From an uncultured Roseobacter sp. (GTDB taxonomy: Bacteria > Pseudomonadota > Alphaproteobacteria > Rhodobacterales > Rhodobacteraceae): DNA of 64,000 bases. The number at the start of each line of letters is the position of its first letter. The first letter of the stretch is position 1. The DNA lies in contig NZ_CANLKW010000002.1 of assembly GCF_947491795.1 (NCBI RefSeq), forward strand, positions 608,001-672,000, in the 5' to 3' direction. Below, one piece after another: positions 6,399 through 14,411 of the stretch. The position numbers and the translations under genes were made by a program. The notes beneath the pieces are model-generated. The model had not been told where the DNA came from. It saw nothing but the letters and a program-made list of their open reading frames with translations, and did not search any database.

Positions 6399-7877
6399 TC
6401 AGACGGACATGCAGATGTACTTCATTTCCAGGTAATCCTCGATTCCGTGGTGGCTGCCTTCGCGGCCCAGTCCAGACTGTTTGACACCACCGAATGGACC
6501 GACCTCGGTCGAGATGATCCCGGTGTTCACGCCGACGATACCGTATTCCAGCGCCTCTGCCACTTTGTACACACGGCTGAGGTCTTTGGCATAAAAGTAA
6601 GACGCGAGACCAAAGATCGTGTCATTCGCCATGGCGATCACCTCATCCTCATCCTCAAACTTAAAGAGCGGGGCGAGCGGACCAAAGGTCTCTTCCTGCG
6701 CAACTTTCATGTCCTGGGTCACACCTGTGACCACGGTTGGTTCAAAGAAAGTGCCGCCTTTTTCATGCGCCTTGCCGCCGGTCAGGATCGCGCCGCCATG
6801 GGCGACAACGTCGTCCATATGCTCTTTGACCTTGTCCACAGCTTCGGCGTTGATCAGCGGGCCGGTGGTGACACCGTCCTCAAGACCGTCACCAACTTTC
6901 AGGTTTTCCACGGCCACTTTCAGCTTTGCGGCAAAGGCATCATAGACCCCAGCCTGCACATAAATACGGTTGGCGCAGACGCAGGTCTGACCGTTGTTAC
7001 GGAATTTGCACATCATCGCGCCTTCGACAGCGGCATCGAGATCTGCATCATCAAAGACGATGAACGGCGCATTGCCGCCTAGCTCCATGGAGCATTTCAT
7101 CACCTGGTCGGCGGCCTGTTTGAGCAGGATGCGCCCCACCTCGGTAGAGCCGGTGAAGGTCAGTTTGCGCACTGCCGGGTTCTCGCAGAACTCTTTGCCG
7201 ATGGCAGAGGCGGAGGACGACGGCACCACGTTGAATACACCGGCGGGAATGCCCGCGCGTTCGGCCAGGACACCCATCACAATCGCGCTGAGCGGTGTTT
7301 CCTTGGCGGGACGGGCCACAAAGGAACAGCCAACCGCGAGGGCCGGGGCCGCCTTGCGGGTGATCATCGCATTGGGGAAATTCCAGGGCGTGATCGACGC
7401 GGCGACACCAATGGGCTGTTTCAGAACGGTGATACGTTTGTCGGCCTGGTGGCCGGGGATCGTCTCGCCATAGACGCGCTTGGCCTGTTCGCCCATGAAT
7501 TCGATAAAGCTTGCGCCGTAACCGATCTCGCCCTTGGCTTCGGCAAAGGGTTTGCCCTGCTCGGCGGTCAGGATAGTCGCCAGGTCGTCGGCGTTGTCCA
7601 TCATCAGGTCATACCATTTGCGCATGATGACGGCGCGTTCCTTGGCCGGGCGCGCGGCCCATGCTTTTTGCGCTTTCTCGGCCTGAGCGATGGCACCGGC
7701 AACCTGTGCACGGCTCAGATCGGCAACCTCGGCGATCACGTCGCCGCGTGCCGGGTTTGTGACCGGGAAAGTCCCCTCGTCACCGTCTACCCATTCGCCG
7801 CCGATATAGGCGCGCGTCTGGAGCAGGTCGGGATCATTGAGCAGGGATTTCAGGTCGGTGTTTAGAATATCTTTCAT
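6399..7877 (-). CDS. gabD: NAD(P)-dependent succinate-semialdehyde dehydrogenase
   Basis: A 492-residue aldehyde dehydrogenase from the ATG at 7877, which is preceded by GGAGG. The catalytic residues are Glu265 (MELGGNAPF) and Cys299 (NNGQTCVCANR, with the second Cys typical of GabD). The cofactor and substrate signature ITPWNFP (162-168) and FTGSTEVGR (241-249) are present, and length equals the GabD norm. It oxidises succinate semialdehyde to succinate in GABA and polyamine catabolism in the cytoplasm. No gabT is adjacent. A divergent hydrolase gene starts 83 bases away. Confidence 0.93.
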   Translation of the reverse strand: MKDILNTDLKSLLNDPDLLQTRAYIGGEWVDGDEGTFPVTNPARGDVIAEVADLSRAQVAGAIAQAEKAQKAWAARPAKERAVIMRKWYDLMMDNADDLATILTAEQGKPFAEAKGEIGYGASFIEFMGEQAKRVYGETIPGHQADKRITVLKQPIGVAASITPWNFPNAMITRKAAPALAVGCSFVARPAKETPLSAIVMGVLAERAGIPAGVFNVVPSSSASAIGKEFCENPAVRKLTFTGSTEVGRILLKQAADQVMKCSMELGGNAPFIVFDDADLDAAVEGAMMCKFRNNGQTCVCANRIYVQAGVYDAFAAKLKVAVENLKVGDGLEDGVTTGPLINAEAVDKVKEHMDDVVAHGGAILTGGKAHEKGGTFFEPTVVTGVTQDMKVAQEETFGPLAPLFKFEDEDEVIAMANDTIFGLASYFYAKDLSRVYKVAEALEYGIVGVNTGIISTEVGPFGGVKQSGLGREGSHHGIEDYLEMKYICMSV

Positions 7878-7960
7878 TTCGGGTCCTCCGCGAAAATGGC
7901 TGTAGCTCTCAAACCAACTCTGAGTATGATTGTCCAGTTCCGAAAAGACAGGTGTAACAA

Positions 7961-8755
7961 ATGAAGCCACTGGACGATGCCTATGCCAATGCCGCCTACA
8001 TTCCTGGCGCAGACGGCTATCCACCGCGCTGGACTGAAGAAGCCGCAGCATTTCGCGAAGCACTGGGAGACCGGGCTGGAACAGGCATTTCATATGGCAG
8101 CAGTACGCGGCAGGTGTTTGATTTCTTCAACGCCGGAGAGGATGCGCAGGGCACAGTGATTTTTGTGCACGGCGGGTATTGGAAAGCCTTTGACCACAGC
8201 TTCTGGTCCTGGCTGGCGGCTGGTCCGATGGCGCGTGGGTGGTCTGTTGCCATGCCGGGGTATGATCTGTGCCCGGACGTGCGCATCCGCGATATCACTC
8301 GGCAGATCGCCCGCGCCGTGGCGGCCATCGCCGAACGGACCGACGGGCCGGTGACCCTGACAGGGCATTCCGCAGGCGGGCATCTGGTGTCCCGTATGAC
8401 CGGCCCGGGCGTCCTGCCCACGGCCGTGCGCGAGCGGATTGTGGCCGTGGCACCGATATCCCCGGTGAGCGATCTGGCACCGCTGATGGAGACATCGATT
8501 AACGACATTCTGCATCTGGATGCGGATGAGGCGGCGGCGGAAAGCCCGATTTTCATGCCTGTGCCGCCGATGCCCATCGAGGTGTATGTGGGTGCAGCGG
8601 AACGGCCTGTGTTTCTGGAAGATGCCGCACAGCTGGCGCGGGTCTGGGGTGCGCCGCAGATTGTTGCGCCGGGGCAGCACCATTTTGATGTCATCGATGC
8701 GCTGGCGGACCCTGAAAGCCGTCTGACACGGTTTCTGACGCCTCAGCAGGGTTGA
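7961..8755 (+). CDS. Alpha/beta hydrolase, kynurenine formamidase-like
   Basis: A 264-residue alpha/beta hydrolase with oxyanion motif HGGYW (about residue 71) and nucleophile elbow GHSAGG (about residue 141). A late Asp/His pair is visible in the region ending GQHHFDVIDAL, where the catalytic His is expected. HGGYW plus GHSAGG is the pattern of arylformamidase/kynurenine formamidase and related carboxylesterases. The tryptophan-pathway role would be hydrolysis of N-formylkynurenine, but no other kynurenine gene is nearby, so substrate assignment stays open. It precedes creatinase by 114 bases. Confidence 0.78.
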   Translation: MKPLDDAYANAAYIPGADGYPPRWTEEAAAFREALGDRAGTGISYGSSTRQVFDFFNAGEDAQGTVIFVHGGYWKAFDHSFWSWLAAGPMARGWSVAMPGYDLCPDVRIRDITRQIARAVAAIAERTDGPVTLTGHSAGGHLVSRMTGPGVLPTAVRERIVAVAPISPVSDLAPLMETSINDILHLDADEAAAESPIFMPVPPMPIEVYVGAAERPVFLEDAAQLARVWGAPQIVAPGQHHFDVIDALADPESRLTRFLTPQQG

Positions 8756-8869
8756 TCCGCACGGCGGATCGGGTAAAGGCTGGGGGTGGCTGCAGTCCGA
8801 TGGCGTCGCGCTGCACATGTGCCTGTATTGTCCTGAACGCCGGGACCTTTCTGAAAAGGAGGGTCTGAC

Positions 8870-10093
8870 ATGACCACTCAATCCACATCTGCCCGCCCGG
8901 ATATGTACCGGTTCCACAATGGGGAAAAATCGCCCCTGCCTTTTGACGTCTCCGAGTATGAAGCCCGGCTGGAAGAACTGCGCGAGAGAATGGAAGCGGC
9001 GGGTGTCACAGCGGCTGTTTTCACCTCGATGCATAATATCGCCTATTATTCGGGGTTTCTGTATTGTGCATTCGGGCGGCCCTACGGGCTGGTGGTGACC
9101 GAAACGGACTGTGTGACCATCAGTGCGGGTATCGACGCGGGCCAGCCCTGGCGGCGCAGTTTCTGCGACAACATCACCTATACGGACTGGCAGCGGGACA
9201 ATTTCTGGCGCGCGGTTGCGCATGTGGCCGGGAAAAACCAGATTATCGGCTACGAGGGGGATCACCTTACCCTGATGCAGCGCGACAAACTGGAGGACTT
9301 TCTGAACCCGCTGACGATGGTCGATCTTTTTGAGACGACGATGCGGCAGCGCATGCACAAGTCAGAAGCAGAGATCACGCTGATCCGTGCTGGTGCGGCA
9401 GTGGCAGACGTGGGTGGTTATGCCATTCGTGATGCCATCCGCCCTGGCGTGCGTGAATTAGACGTTGCCATGGCCGGGCGGGATGCGATGGAGCTGGAAA
9501 TTGCCGGCCGGTTTCCTGACGCGGAATACCGCGACACCTGGGTGTGGTTCCAGTCTGGACTGAACACCGACGGGGCGCATAACCCGGTGACCGGGCGCGT
9601 GCTGGAGCATGGCGACATTCTCAGCCTGAACACCTTCCCGATGATATCGGGCTACTACACCGCGCTGGAGCGGACGCTCTTTGTGGGCGAGGCTGATCCG
9701 GCAAGCCTCGCTATCTGGGAGGCAAACGTCGCCGCCCATGAATACGGGATCAGCCTGCTGCGGCCTGGTGTTTCCTGTGCGGATGTCACCGCACAGATCA
9801 ACGCCTTTCTGGAAGAGCGTGACATGCTGCAATACCGGACCTTTGGCTATGGGCACTCGTTCGGTGTGCTGAGCCATTTCTATGGGCGCGAGGCCGGTCT
9901 GGAACTGCGCGAGGATATCGACACGGTGCTGGAGCCCGGCATGGTCATTTCCATGGAGCCGATGCTGACGATTCCGCAGGGCGCGCCAGGTGCCGGGGGA
10001 TACCGGGAGCACGATATTCTGGTGATCGGTGAAGACGGTAACGAGAACATCACCGGGTATCCCTATGGGCCGGCGTTCAACATCGTCGGATAG
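8870..10093 (+). CDS. Creatinase (creatine amidinohydrolase)
   Basis: A 407-residue protein of the M24 pita-bread fold. It matches characterised Pseudomonas creatinase very closely in the N-terminal domain (HNGEK, AAVFTSMHNIAYYSGFLYCAFGRPYGLVVTE) and is about the same length (~403). The catalytic-region His237 lies in NTDGAHNPVT; the metal-ligand set of true aminopeptidases is not complete, as expected for creatinase. It hydrolyses creatine to sarcosine and urea in the cytoplasm. AAGGAGG lies ten bases upstream of the ATG. Sarcosine oxidase, urease and creatininase genes are not in the window, so the pathway must be completed elsewhere. Confidence 0.9.
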   Translation: MTTQSTSARPDMYRFHNGEKSPLPFDVSEYEARLEELRERMEAAGVTAAVFTSMHNIAYYSGFLYCAFGRPYGLVVTETDCVTISAGIDAGQPWRRSFCDNITYTDWQRDNFWRAVAHVAGKNQIIGYEGDHLTLMQRDKLEDFLNPLTMVDLFETTMRQRMHKSEAEITLIRAGAAVADVGGYAIRDAIRPGVRELDVAMAGRDAMELEIAGRFPDAEYRDTWVWFQSGLNTDGAHNPVTGRVLEHGDILSLNTFPMISGYYTALERTLFVGEADPASLAIWEANVAAHEYGISLLRPGVSCADVTAQINAFLEERDMLQYRTFGYGHSFGVLSHFYGREAGLELREDIDTVLEPGMVISMEPMLTIPQGAPGAGGYREHDILVIGEDGNENITGYPYGPAFNIVG

Positions 10094-10094
10094 C

Positions 10095-10132
10095 AAAAAA
10101 ACCCGCCGCAGGTCGTGATGATCTGCGGCGGG
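10095..10132. terminator. Hairpin terminator between creatinase and ohr
   Basis: CCCGCCGCAG (10102-10111) pairs perfectly with CTGCGGCGGG (10123-10132). The A-tract at 10095-10101 becomes a U-tract for the minus-strand ohr transcript, so it terminates ohr best and may also stop creatinase transcripts. Confidence 0.85.
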
Positions 10133-10156
10133 AAACCTGGTGCGAAAGCGTATCGG

Positions 10157-10585
10157 TCAGACCAGTTCTGGTGTGATCGTCAGGCTGCCCTTTGTCGCGT
10201 GGCTGTAGGGGCAGACGGCGTGCCCACCCGCAACCAGATCCTGCGCCACATCCCGTTCGACACCGGGCAGGGACACACGGATGGACACATCCAGTCCAAA
10301 GCCCGTGTCTTCGCGCGGGCCGATCCCGACGCTGACATTCACGGTCGCATCATCGGGAACGGCGATCTTTTTCTGGCTGGCATAAAATCGCAGCGCCCCG
10401 AGGAAACAGGCGGCATAGCCCGTAGCAAAGAGCTGCTCGGGGTTCACCCCCTCGCCACCGCCGCCACCCAGTTCAGTGGGTGTGACAAGCCGCGCGGTGA
10501 AGCTGCCATCATCAACGGCTGACGTACCTTCGCGACCGCCACCCGTCGCTGTGGCACTGGTGCGGTAAAGAACTTCTTTGGGCAT
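10157..10585 (-). CDS. ohr: Organic hydroperoxide resistance protein Ohr
   Basis: A 142-residue OsmC/Ohr-family peroxidase. The two redox cysteines are Cys60 (TGYAACFLGAL) and Cys125 (HAVCPYSHAT), the canonical Ohr spacing; the second motif separates Ohr from OsmC. It reduces organic and fatty-acid hydroperoxides using lipoylated proteins in the cytoplasm. AAAGGAG lies nine bases upstream of the ATG. It is divergent from ohrR, with palindromes in the shared promoter region, and ends at a strong terminator. Confidence 0.95.
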   Translation of the reverse strand: MPKEVLYRTSATATGGGREGTSAVDDGSFTARLVTPTELGGGGGEGVNPEQLFATGYAACFLGALRFYASQKKIAVPDDATVNVSVGIGPREDTGFGLDVSIRVSLPGVERDVAQDLVAGGHAVCPYSHATKGSLTITPELV

Positions 10586-10611
10586 TGGCGTCTCCTTTTA
10601 TATCGTAAGCG

Positions 10612-10672
10612 TTTAGATCGTGTGCGATGTAAATCAGCTGTGCTGATGATGTCAAGCTTGCGATTAAATCGC
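10612..10672. promoter_or_regulatory. Putative OhrR operators in the ohr-ohrR intergenic region
   Basis: At 10612-10633 lies an inverted repeat of the form TTTAnATCG-TGTG-CGATnTAAA. At 10660-10672 lies GCGATTAAATCGC, a six-base-arm palindrome. Both centre on ATCG/CGAT half sites and sit in the 98-base region between ohr and ohrR, one nearer each gene. They are the obvious candidates for OhrR binding. Confidence 0.65.
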
Positions 10673-10683
10673 CCGCGACATAA

Positions 10684-11154
10684 ATGAGTGAAATGACAGA
10701 ATCCGACACCCAGCCGCAGACCGACCCGATGGAGCAGATGATCTGCTTTGATCTCTATGCGGCTTCGCAGGCCTTTACACGCGCCTACAAACCCCTTCTT
10801 GAACCGCTCGGCCTGACCTATCCGCAGTACCTTGTTATGCTGAACCTCTGGGCGCGGGCGCCGCTGACTGTGGGGCATATCGGTCAGTGTGTTGGTCTGG
10901 AAAGCAACACACTGACCCCGCTGATTAAAAGGCTGCAGGACGCGGGCCTGGTGACCCGGGAGCGCGACCCGGGGGATGAGCGGCGCGTCAGTGTTGCACT
11001 GACAGCAAAAGGTGCGGCACTGGAGCCAAAAGCCGTTCATGTACCGGCGGGTATTCTGGCCGCAACCGGGATGACGCCGAAAGAACTCCTCGCGCTTCAG
11101 AAACAGCTTCGGGCTCTGACGCGCGGGATGCAAAGTGCGGTGGGGCAGAAATAA
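10684..11154 (+). CDS. ohrR: MarR-family organic peroxide sensor OhrR
   Basis: A 156-residue MarR protein. Cys21 in MICFDLYAASQAFTRAY sits exactly where the peroxide-sensing Cys of OhrR lies. The winged-helix part includes YPQYLVMLNLW, VGHIGQCVGLESNTLTPLIKRLQDAG and RDPGDERRVSVALT (the wing). When the Cys is oxidised by organic peroxides the dimer leaves DNA and ohr is derepressed. The gene is divergent from ohr. The ATG has only a poor ribosome-binding site; a second ATG three codons in is possible. Confidence 0.93.
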   Translation: MSEMTESDTQPQTDPMEQMICFDLYAASQAFTRAYKPLLEPLGLTYPQYLVMLNLWARAPLTVGHIGQCVGLESNTLTPLIKRLQDAGLVTRERDPGDERRVSVALTAKGAALEPKAVHVPAGILAATGMTPKELLALQKQLRALTRGMQSAVGQK

Positions 11155-11270
11155 CGCTTTCCAGCCACGCGACCTTTTGTCATTCAGGCGTGGAATCGTG
11201 GAACAGGGCCATGTAAATTCTGTTTACATGCCTATATCTGTGCACAGCCCCGCGTGTTAAAAGGACAGAA

Positions 11271-11537
11271 ATGTTTGCTCTCGCCAGACTTGTGATTATC
11301 GGCTTTGTCGTCCTGTCGGTCGTCTATGTCTGCCTGTCGCTCTATTCGCGTGCGCGGCGGCGCGAAAAGCTTGAGCAGGCGTGGGATGCGGCCAAAGGCC
11401 CCGGTGCGCGGGCCCAGTACATCCGCGAGGGTCTTGAGGCCTATGACGGATCTTTGCGCCGCAAACTGATCTGGGGTGTTTACGTGGTGCCATCCCTGAC
11501 AGTGGCGCTGATCATTTATCTGACGAATTTCGCCTGA
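11271..11537 (+). CDS. Small membrane protein, two predicted TM helices
   Basis: An 88-residue protein with a hydrophobic helix at residues 3-26 (ARLVIIGFVVLSVVYVCLSLY), a charged Arg/Glu/Lys middle (RARRREKLEQAWDAAKG...) and a second hydrophobic helix at residues 68-86 (GVYVVPSLTVALIIYLT). AAAGGACAG precedes the ATG. It lies 13 bases before a DUF1523 gene, so the two are very likely one transcription unit. I do not recognise a characterised family; similar short proteins next to DUF1523 suggest a conserved pair, but I cannot verify that. Confidence 0.75.
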   Translation: MFALARLVIIGFVVLSVVYVCLSLYSRARRREKLEQAWDAAKGPGARAQYIREGLEAYDGSLRRKLIWGVYVVPSLTVALIIYLTNFA

Positions 11538-11550
11538 AAAGGGGCTGGTT

Positions 11551-12204
11551 ATGGCGTATGTGAAATGGAGTTTGATTGCCGCATTCTGGCTGATTGTGGC
11601 CGGGTTCTTTCACTACACGCTGCCACAGGTCGACATCGTGCGGATCACGGATACCTATGAGAAACGGGAAAACCCGGGCGAGAACAGCCTGTTCTGGTCC
11701 CGTGGGGATGCCGGCAGCGATCCGGCCGCCTCCGGGCGCGACGTTTTCTTTATCCAGACCCGCCAGGCCAGCGGCGACCGTGTGATGGTGTACCGTAACG
11801 AAGACACCGGCTGGCACTGGCCGCCCTATTTTAAATTCGACACCTCCAACCTTCAGGCAGAAGCGGCGGATCTGCGTTCGACCGCGGCGGATCCGCAATA
11901 CGTGGCCATCAGACACTATGGCTGGCGCAATGAGTTTTTCTCGATCTTTCCGAACGCGGTTTCTGTTCGCCCGGTCGAGGGACCGGACGCGGGTAAACCC
12001 CTGCCCTGGGTCAATATCGTCATCCTGATACTGGTTGCGGCTGTGTGGTACGGCCTTTGGGTGCGCTGGCGCCGTTTCCGAGCGCGGCGCATTGACCCGA
12101 CGCTGGAAGAAATCCAGGACAGCTGGGAGGCAACCGGTGATGCGGTTGCCGAAAAGCGCGGGCGGCTGAGCCGCTGGTGGGCTGAAAAACGCCGCGGTTA
12201 CTGA
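11551..12204 (+). CDS. DUF1523 family membrane protein
   Basis: A 217-residue protein with an N-terminal TM helix (residues 5-24, KWSLIAAFWLIVAGFFHYTL). A predicted extracytoplasmic domain of about 130 residues follows, with PQVDIVRITDTYEKR and YGWRNEFFSIFPNAVSVR. A second TM helix (about residues 152-172, WVNIVILILVAAVWYGLWV) leads to a basic cytoplasmic tail rich in Arg and Trp. The IVRITDTYEKR and FSIFPNA segments match the DUF1523 pattern. No function is known for the family. It is co-oriented with the preceding 88-residue membrane protein. Confidence 0.75.
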   Translation: MAYVKWSLIAAFWLIVAGFFHYTLPQVDIVRITDTYEKRENPGENSLFWSRGDAGSDPAASGRDVFFIQTRQASGDRVMVYRNEDTGWHWPPYFKFDTSNLQAEAADLRSTAADPQYVAIRHYGWRNEFFSIFPNAVSVRPVEGPDAGKPLPWVNIVILILVAAVWYGLWVRWRRFRARRIDPTLEEIQDSWEATGDAVAEKRGRLSRWWAEKRRGY

Positions 12205-12211
12205 ACGGGCG

Positions 12212-12589
12212 TCACTCTTTGGCGACCATGCGGCCCATCGGGCGACCGCCGAGAATATGTACATGCAGATGGGGCACTTCCTGTACACCGTGCAGACCTG
12301 CGTTTGAGATCATGCGAAACCCCTCACCAGCGGTCAGCGTGACGCCTTCAAGGCGGCAGACCTCGGCGATGGCACGGGTGTAGTCGACGATCTCCGCCTC
12401 TGTGGCCTCTGCTGCAAAGTGATCATAGCTCACATAAGCACCCTTTGGGATCACAAGAACATGCGTTGGTGCCTGGGGGTACAGATCCCGGAACGCCAGA
12501 GCGTGTTCCGTTTCCAGAACGGTGTTTTTTGGAATTTCACCGCGCAGGATTTTGGCGAAAATGTTCTGATCATCGTAGGAATAACTCAT
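12212..12589 (-). CDS. HIT-family nucleotide-binding protein (HinT-like)
   Basis: A 125-residue protein with the histidine triad HLHVHILGG near the C-terminus and the family N-terminus NIFAKILRGEIP. HinT-type enzymes hydrolyse adenosine phosphoramidates and act on lysyl- or acyl-AMP. Cytoplasmic. The ending GGRPMGRM matches the alphaproteobacterial HinT tail. It is convergent with the DUF1523 gene, with a seven-base gap between the stops. Confidence 0.92.
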   Translation of the reverse strand: MSYSYDDQNIFAKILRGEIPKNTVLETEHALAFRDLYPQAPTHVLVIPKGAYVSYDHFAAEATEAEIVDYTRAIAEVCRLEGVTLTAGEGFRMISNAGLHGVQEVPHLHVHILGGRPMGRMVAKE

Positions 12590-12863
12590 CGTCTCTCCGT
12601 TGTCTCAGTCGGCAAAAAGGCCGTCAGACTGTTCAATCTCGCGGTCCTGGAACGGTGGGCCCTGCAAAATCCGACCATCGCCTCTGTGTTGTCCGATGTA
12701 GCGGGATTTTCGTCCATACGAAAGACATTCTCAGACCCGCAAACGATCGGTTGTACCGCTAGTGCCCTTGCAGCGCACTGATAACAGCCGGTCCTGGGTG
12801 TCGCGGAACGATCAGGATACGGCACGTCCGTTCCGGATGGCGATTGTGGTTGGAAAACTGAAC
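12590..12863. other. Intergenic stretch with no recognisable gene
   Basis: About 270 bases lie between the HIT gene (reading left) and the end of the HD-domain gene. A minus-strand frame of 79 codons is open here but lacks a good start context and resembles no family I know. No tRNA fold, terminator with a T-run, or clear repeat is visible. It presumably contains the HIT promoter near its left end. Confidence 0.5.
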
Positions 12864-13718
12864 TCAGGCGCGGCCTGTGAACGGGCCCAGCATACTGGTG
12901 CGGTGATCTACCTGGAAAATGTGGTTATAGAGCTGGGCGACCCACTGTTTGCCCTCCATCGTCTGTTCCAGATGACCCAGGGCCGGCCCGATCAGCGGCT
13001 GCACCCGTGACCAGAAAAAATCCGGGAACTGCTCCATCAGGTCAACGGCGCTTTCATACCCCAGCTCCTCGTTCATGCCGGTTTCGCTGAATTCCTGATA
13101 GAGCGCTCCGATTTTGCGGTGATAGAAGGGGTCGGCCATCTGACCGATCAGGTCGGCAGACCGGAGCAGCGCCGGTTCGCTGGCTGTGCACTGATAGTGC
13201 GGATCCTCGGGCACCGGAAAACGGGTATAATCAATCGCCGCTGCGATCCGCTCCTCATCAATCAGATCTGTGCCCCTGAACCGCTGGCGTACATACATCA
13301 TGCCCCGCTCCACGTGATAGGGAGCGAGAAAGGCGTCAGAGGCGCCGCGCGGTGGTTTGACCGTATCGCCCTGGTCGTTGATCACCACCAGGTTTTCCTG
13401 GTCCCCGTCTACGATATCGCGCAGATAACCAATGTCGTGCAGCAACAGGGCGACGACGTAATGCAGCCAGTCCTCTGCCTGGACGGACTCGGTCACCAGA
13501 CGCCCGCGCAGGATCTGCTGGCCCACCAGCGTAACCATGATCGTGTGTTCCGCATTGTGGTAAAGCGCATCGGAATTGCCCAGACGTTCAAGCACCATAC
13601 GCGCGCATCCGCCAATAAAAGCGGCATATTCCGGTTGCCGCCCGGAAAAATAATCCAGAAATGTTTCCGAAAGATGCGTGGCAAAAGACGAGGCCAGTTC
13701 TGCGGTCGGATTGAACAT
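12864..13718 (-). CDS. HD-domain metal-dependent phosphohydrolase
   Basis: A 284-residue protein with the HD superfamily metal ligands: His in YHNAEHT (about residues 53-59), the HD pair in [12 protein letters not shown] (about residues 92-103), and a later conserved Asp in [16 protein letters not shown]. The family hydrolyses nucleotides or cyclic nucleotides; the substrate here is not predictable. No signal peptide is seen, so it is likely cytoplasmic. It stands alone, divergent from smpB with 139 bases between. Confidence 0.82.
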   Translation of the reverse strand: MFNPTAELASSFATHLSETFLDYFSGRQPEYAAFIGGCARMVLERLGNSDALYHNAEHTIMVTLVGQQILRGRLVTESVQAEDWLHYVVALLLHDIGYLRDIVDGDQENLVVINDQGDTVKPPRGASDAFLAPYHVERGMMYVRQRFRGTDLIDEERIAAAIDYTRFPVPEDPHYQCTASEPALLRSADLIGQMADPFYHRKIGALYQEFSETGMNEELGYESAVDLMEQFPDFFWSRVQPLIGPALGHLEQTMEGKQWVAQLYNHIFQVDHRTSMLGPFTGRA

Positions 13719-13857
13719 TTCAGGTCCGGATCATTGTGACGGGTTCCGCTCTGCATACACCATTTCGCACAATCTGTGTATTCACTTCGTGCTGGCTGCA
13801 CGTATGGCCGACGGGCACAGCTTGCACCAGGACCGACAAGCCCCTAAGTCTGCGCCT

Positions 13858-14346
13858 ATGGCACAGGTGAAATCCGCATCAAAATCTGACCCGAACTACA
13901 AAGTGGTGGCCGAAAACCGGCGCGCCCGTTTTGATTATGCCATCGAAACGGATCTGGAATGCGGGATTATTCTGGAAGGTTCGGAAGTGAAGTCCCTGCG
14001 CGGAGGCGGTGCCAACATCGCCGAGAGCTATGCGGCAGTGGAAGACGGCGAGCTGTGGCTCGTAAACGCATATGTCGCGCCCTACAAACAGGCCAAGACC
14101 TTTCAGCATGAAGAACGCCGCCGCCGCAAACTGCTGGTCAGTCGCAAAGAGCTGTCTGACCTGTGGAACAGCACGCAGCGCAAAGGCATGACCCTGGTGC
14201 CGCTGGTGCTCTATTTCAACCACCGTGGCATGGCCAAGATCAAGATCGGCGTCGCCAAAGGTAAAAAGCTGCATGACAAGCGCGAAACTTCGGCCAAGCG
14301 TGACTGGTCGCGGCAGAAATCACGTTTGCTCAAGGATCACGGCTGA
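13858..14346 (+). CDS. smpB: SsrA-binding protein SmpB
   Basis: A 162-residue protein of the SmpB length class. Diagnostic segments are [54 protein letters not shown], and the basic C-terminal tail [23 protein letters not shown], which enters the ribosomal channel. It carries tmRNA to stalled ribosomes for trans-translation. The ATG at 13858 is chosen because the family begins a few residues before the conserved [10 protein letters not shown]; the frame is open further upstream but without family similarity. No strong Shine-Dalgarno is visible. tmRNA itself is not in the window. Confidence 0.95.
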   Translation: MAQVKSASKSDPNYKVVAENRRARFDYAIETDLECGIILEGSEVKSLRGGGANIAESYAAVEDGELWLVNAYVAPYKQAKTFQHEERRRRKLLVSRKELSDLWNSTQRKGMTLVPLVLYFNHRGMAKIKIGVAKGKKLHDKRETSAKRDWSRQKSRLLKDHG

Positions 14347-14378
14347 CAGGCTTGCCAGCCCGGTCGCCCGGCGTTAGT

Positions 14379-14399
14379 CAGAGACGTTTGCTGTCTCTG
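14379..14399. repeat. Short perfect inverted repeat between smpB and sseA
   Basis: CAGAGAC (14379-14385) and GTCTCTG (14393-14399) can form a seven-base stem with a GTTTGCT loop, ending 12 bases before the sseA start codon. No T-run follows, so termination is unlikely; it could affect translation of sseA. Confidence 0.4.
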
Positions 14400-14411
14400 G
14401 GAATCTGCCTC

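Noticed and set aside
6399..8093. Longer gabD with an extra 72-residue N-terminus
   Set aside because: The extension lacks aldehyde dehydrogenase similarity and overlaps the divergent hydrolase gene; GGAGG marks the ATG at 7877.
12590..12863. Search for a tRNA or small RNA in this gap
   Set aside because: No cloverleaf, CCA-type end, strong hairpin with T-run or known RNA motif could be found by eye.
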